Positions 5,923 to 7,125 of a DNA stretch of 7,125 nucleotides are shown here, one piece after another (within the stretch, counting starts at the first letter, position 1; each line of letters starts with the position of its first letter). Origin of the DNA: Dethiosulfovibrio sp. (GTDB lineage: Bacteria; Synergistota; Synergistia; Synergistales; Dethiosulfovibrionaceae); the NCBI GenBank assembly GCA_028709985.1, contig JAQUTB010000082.1:1-7125 (forward strand), given 5' to 3'. Both the position numbers and the translations under genes were made by a program. The notes beneath the pieces were generated by a model. The model saw nothing but the letters and a program-made list of their open reading frames with translations, had not been told where the DNA came from and searched no databases.

Positions 5923-7092
5923 CTAAACCTCGAAATTGCCCTTAACCAGGACCTCCCCGTCTTTCATGGAGGTCCGTCCCCTCGATAGGACGTGGAGAAG
6001 CTCCAGGCCCTCACCCAGCACCACCGTATCGCCGTCGAAGCCAGGGGCTAGCCTGCCCTTGCCCCTCAGGCCGAGGTGGTCGGCCACGTTTTTGGTCGCC
6101 ATGGAGACCATGGCCTCCAAAGGAGCGATATCCGAAAGGACCGTGGCCCTGATCTGGTTAAGAATGGAGTCGGGAGTACCAACCCCCATACCTATCATAC
6201 GCTTGTTCTCGTCGAATACCGGTAGGCTGCCGTTGCCGTCGGAGCTTAAGGTGACCCGAGACATATCCGCCCCGGCCTTGAACAGCCTCTCCACGAAGAA
6301 CGGCGTATCGTCCCCGGCGGTGAGGTCCACGTGTCCTCCCTCGGAGATAAACCTTATTCCGTCCTCCAGGAGCTCGTCACAGCGACTGACGTGGGTCGGC
6401 AGGAAGTGGGCCATGGGGATATCGGTCCCGCTCAGGGCCTCCCTCAACGGATCAAGACCCGAGGACTCTGACCCCATGTGGACGCAAACGACCCCAGCCT
6501 TTCCCGAGATCATCCCAGCCACCCTGACGTCTGACACCAGCCGCCTCAGCTCCTCGACCGACGGATGGGAACACCGGTGATCCGACAGGGCCATCTTCAC
6601 CCCTATGACCTTGTCTATCAGGGCTATATCCCTCATGACCGAGCCGGTCAGGGTCGGAGAGGGGATCTGATAGGACCCGGTGTAGATCCAAGTGCTAAGC
6701 CCCTCCTCCTCAAGCCCTCTGGCCTTGGCCAAAAGCTCCTCAAGGGAGCGACATATTCCGTCTGTCCCCAACAGCCCGACAGCTCCGGTTATCCCGGCCT
6801 TCACGAAGGACGAAAGCTGGGCAGGAGGGGTCCTGAAGGCTGGACCTCCCTCGCCTCCAGCGCCGTTGAAGTGGTTGTGCTGGTCGATAAGGCCTGGGAC
6901 CACCTTACAGCCGGAGCAGTCCAGAACCGAAAGGTCCGGCACCGCCGACAGGGAGGACCTATCTATAGAAGGCTGTATGGAGGCGATCTTGCCGCCCAGT
7001 ATGAGAAGGTCCATTTTCCCCAGGTATTCCGGACCGTAGACCTCTCCCCCGGTCAAAAGGGCGTTTCGGCTCGCCGTTCGATCCTCTATCAC
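5923..7092 (-). CDS. iadA: Isoaspartyl dipeptidase (beta-aspartyl peptidase)
   Basis: This 389-residue amidohydrolase cleaves beta-aspartyl (isoaspartyl) dipeptides left by breakdown of aged proteins. Its length and sequence closely resemble E. coli IadA. The binuclear metal site is complete: His72 and His74 in IDQHNH, carboxylated Lys166 in IGVKMALSDHR, His205 in VCVHMG, His234 in LPTHVSR, and catalytic Asp285 in LSSDGNGS. Substrate residues are also present: Glu81 in GGEGGP, Tyr141 in TGSYQIPS, Arg173 in SDHR and Arg237 in HVSR. The N-terminus begins the small beta-sandwich that the C-terminal segment completes. The start is the GTG at 7092, eight bases after AAGGGG; it overlaps the stop of a possible upstream frame as GTGA. 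A terminator follows the gene, so it belongs with genes to the right of the window rather than with the methyltransferase operon. It appears functional. Confidence 0.95.
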   Translation of the reverse strand: MIEDRTASRNALLTGGEVYGPEYLGKMDLLILGGKIASIQPSIDRSSLSAVPDLSVLDCSGCKVVPGLIDQHNHFNGAGGEGGPAFRTPPAQLSSFVKAGITGAVGLLGTDGICRSLEELLAKARGLEEEGLSTWIYTGSYQIPSPTLTGSVMRDIALIDKVIGVKMALSDHRCSHPSVEELRRLVSDVRVAGMISGKAGVVCVHMGSESSGLDPLREALSGTDIPMAHFLPTHVSRCDELLEDGIRFISEGGHVDLTAGDDTPFFVERLFKAGADMSRVTLSSDGNGSLPVFDENKRMIGMGVGTPDSILNQIRATVLSDIAPLEAMVSMATKNVADHLGLRGKGRLAPGFDGDTVVLGEGLELLHVLSRGRTSMKDGEVLVKGNFEV

Positions 7093-7124
7093 TCTTTGAT
7101 CCCCTTATTCGTTCTCATGATGCC
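7089..7124 (-). CDS. Possible C-terminal end of an upstream gene (partial)
   Basis: At the right edge, a minus-strand frame reads GIMRTNKGIKE and then TGA (7091-7089). The stop overlaps the GTG start of iadA in the same GTGA arrangement used by the transferase/TVP38 pair. This suggests, but does not prove, that iadA follows another gene in an operon. Only eleven codons are visible, so no function can be assigned. It could instead be untranslated leader. Confidence 0.3.
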   Translation of the reverse strand, partial: GIMRTNKGIKE

Positions 7125-7125
7125 T

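Noticed and set aside
5936..6580. Plus-strand open frame of about 214 codons opposite iadA.
   Set aside because: Its Ser/Pro/Arg-rich composition, lack of a ribosome site and complete overlap with a gene with intact catalytic residues mark it as a shadow frame.

Overview
The window is ordinary, densely packed bacterial chromosome. It holds two gene blocks that point at each other and meet at about 3222-3262. GC is clearly above 50% by eye, Shine-Dalgarno sites are strong and purine-rich (GAGGAGG, AGGAGGAG), GTG starts are used, and genes are coupled by ATGA or GTGA overlaps. The mix of families (an isoaspartyl dipeptidase, a UroD/MtaA-type methyltransferase, an NhaC-type antiporter and a fused TIGR04282/TIGR04283 transferase) would fit an anaerobic, amino-acid-using bacterium, for example a member of Synergistota such as a Dethiosulfovibrio relative. 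That assignment is recognition-based inference and is not proved by anything in the window.

Plus-strand block, 2-3223: the 3' part of an ABC importer permease of the SsuC/TauC class; its ATPase partner (ATGA overlap); a two-domain protein fusing a DUF2064/TIGR04282 transferase to a TIGR04283 family-2 glycosyltransferase; and a TVP38/TMEM64 (VTT-domain) membrane protein (GTGA overlap). The close packing suggests one transcript whose promoter lies left of the window. The transferase and TVP38 families are known to occur near arsenosugar-type biosynthesis genes, but ArsM and ArsS are not in view.

Minus-strand block, 7125 down to 3263: possibly the last codons of an upstream gene; isoaspartyl dipeptidase (iadA) with all expected metal and catalytic residues; and a factor-independent terminator. 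Next comes a very good sigma-70-like promoter, a leader of about 125 nt, a UroD-family protein with the HxC...C zinc site of MtaA/CmuA methyltransferases, and an NhaC-family antiporter. The last two form a clear two-gene operon with a 14-nt gap. The methyltransferase could act in corrinoid-dependent methyl transfer, but no corrinoid protein is present to name a substrate.

The two blocks end at a shared 13-bp hairpin that begins inside the stop codon of the TVP38 gene. No RNA genes, insertion sequences, CRISPR arrays, attachment sites or long repeats were seen. I found no convincing new defence or mobile system. The points most worth following are the fused transferase with its neighbours, the methyltransferase-antiporter operon, and the leader of that operon.
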